Shown here one piece after another: positions 5,395 through 5,831 of a stretch of 5,831 nucleotides of DNA. The stretch covers positions 1 through 5,831 of the forward strand of contig DBXZ01000048.1 in NCBI GenBank assembly GCA_002309795.1, in the 5' to 3' direction. The position numbers and the translations under genes were made by a program. Numbering within the stretch: the stretch's first letter is position 1; each line of letters opens with the position of its first letter. This stretch comes from Bacteroidales bacterium UBA1199 (GTDB taxonomy: Bacteria > Bacteroidota > Bacteroidia > Bacteroidales > UBA932). The notes beneath the pieces were generated by a model. It had not been told where the DNA came from and made no database searches. It worked only from the letters and a program-made list of their open reading frames with translations.

Positions 5395-5831
5395 ATGGAT
5401 AGCGTAAACATTAAAGAACTTAATGAGCGTATCGAAAAGGAGAGCGCGTTCGTCGATGTCATCACCATGGAGATGAACAAGGTGATCGTGGGGCAGAAGC
5501 CGCTGGTGGAGAACCTGCTGATTGGTCTGCTGGCGAACGGACACATTCTCCTGGAGGGCATGCCGGGTTTGGCCAAGACGCTGGCAATCAACACGCTTGC
5601 GCGCATCATGGATGCCAAATTCAGCCGTATCCAATTTACGCCGGACCTCTTGCCGGCCGATCTGATCGGTACGATGATCTACAGCCAGAAGAGCGAACAG
5701 TTCCAGATCAAGAAGGGCCCCGTCTTCGCCAACTTCATCCTGGCCGATGAGATCAACCGTTCCCCGGCCAAGGTCCAGTCCGCGCTGCTCGAAGCCATGC
5801 AGGAGCGCCAGGTGACCATCGGCGACGAGAC
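5395..5831 (+). CDS. MoxR-family AAA+ ATPase, N-terminal part (3' end outside window)
   Basis: The frame opens at ATG 5395 and stays open to the window end (145 complete codons of an expected ~320-330). MoxR ATPases are chaperone-like AAA+ proteins that usually act with DUF58 and VWA-domain partners in assembling or activating protein complexes. After an N-terminal helix, VIVGQ (31-35) is the usual family entry. Walker A is EGMPGLAKT (54-62), FTPDLLPADLIG (81-92) is a MoxR hallmark segment, KKGPVFANFILADEINR (106-122) contains Walker B with D118 and E119, and SPAKVQSALLEAMQERQVTIG (123-143) is the strongly conserved following helix. The leader is A/T-rich with no Shine-Dalgarno match, common in this phylum. 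In Bacteroidota this gene type often heads a moxR-DUF58-bat operon; what follows here cannot be seen. Confidence 0.93.
   Translation, partial: MDSVNIKELNERIEKESAFVDVITMEMNKVIVGQKPLVENLLIGLLANGHILLEGMPGLAKTLAINTLARIMDAKFSRIQFTPDLLPADLIGTMIYSQKSEQFQIKKGPVFANFILADEINRSPAKVQSALLEAMQERQVTIGDE

Noticed and set aside
4794..5402. Plus-strand open frame (202 codons) opposite truA
   Set aside because: It is antisense to a well-supported TruA gene with all active-site motifs, and its product resembles no known family.

Overview
The window looks like a chromosomal segment of a GC-rich member of the Bacteroidota, most likely Bacteroidales (an Alistipes/Rikenellaceae-like gut lineage would fit, but this is a guess). 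The reasons are a ParC with the Bacteroidota-type layout and a C-terminus ending in TLF; an ExbB-ExbD-TonB/TolA-like set with Bacteroidota-style motifs; AT-rich leaders with almost no Shine-Dalgarno signal; and two matches to the Bacteroidota -7 promoter element TAnnTTTG in the only real intergenic region. All genes look like core, vertically inherited functions. No tRNA, rRNA, CRISPR, insertion sequence or phage gene was seen, and no gene-free stretch exceeds 61 bases.

Layout. Bases 1-1599 (+) hold the C-terminal part of topoisomerase IV subunit A (parC), cut by the window edge. One base after its stop, a single 361-residue ORF (1601-2686, +) fuses a complete shikimate kinase to a LOG-family (lysine decarboxylase-like) nucleotide hydrolase domain. 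This ORF runs tail-to-tail into, and overlaps by 14 bp, a four-gene minus-strand operon. In transcription order that operon is truA (5333-4581), exbB (4568-3894), exbD (3881-3462) and a TonB/TolA-type energy transducer (3434-2673), with gaps of 12, 12 and 27 bp. Divergent from truA, a MoxR-family AAA+ ATPase starts at 5395 (+) and leaves the window at its 3' end.

How the genes fit together. ExbB, ExbD and the TonB-like protein form one inner-membrane motor that uses proton motive force to do work at the outer membrane. truA (tRNA pseudouridine synthase) appears to share their transcript without an evident functional link. The MoxR ATPase probably opens a MoxR/DUF58/Bat-type operon, although the rest is outside the window.

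The most unusual item is the shikimate kinase-LOG fusion, whose LOG half departs from the family signature (PGS instead of PGG). The next is a hairpin plus T-rich tract inside the last codons of that gene, which could end transcription just before its own stop codon. No clearly new multi-gene system is visible.
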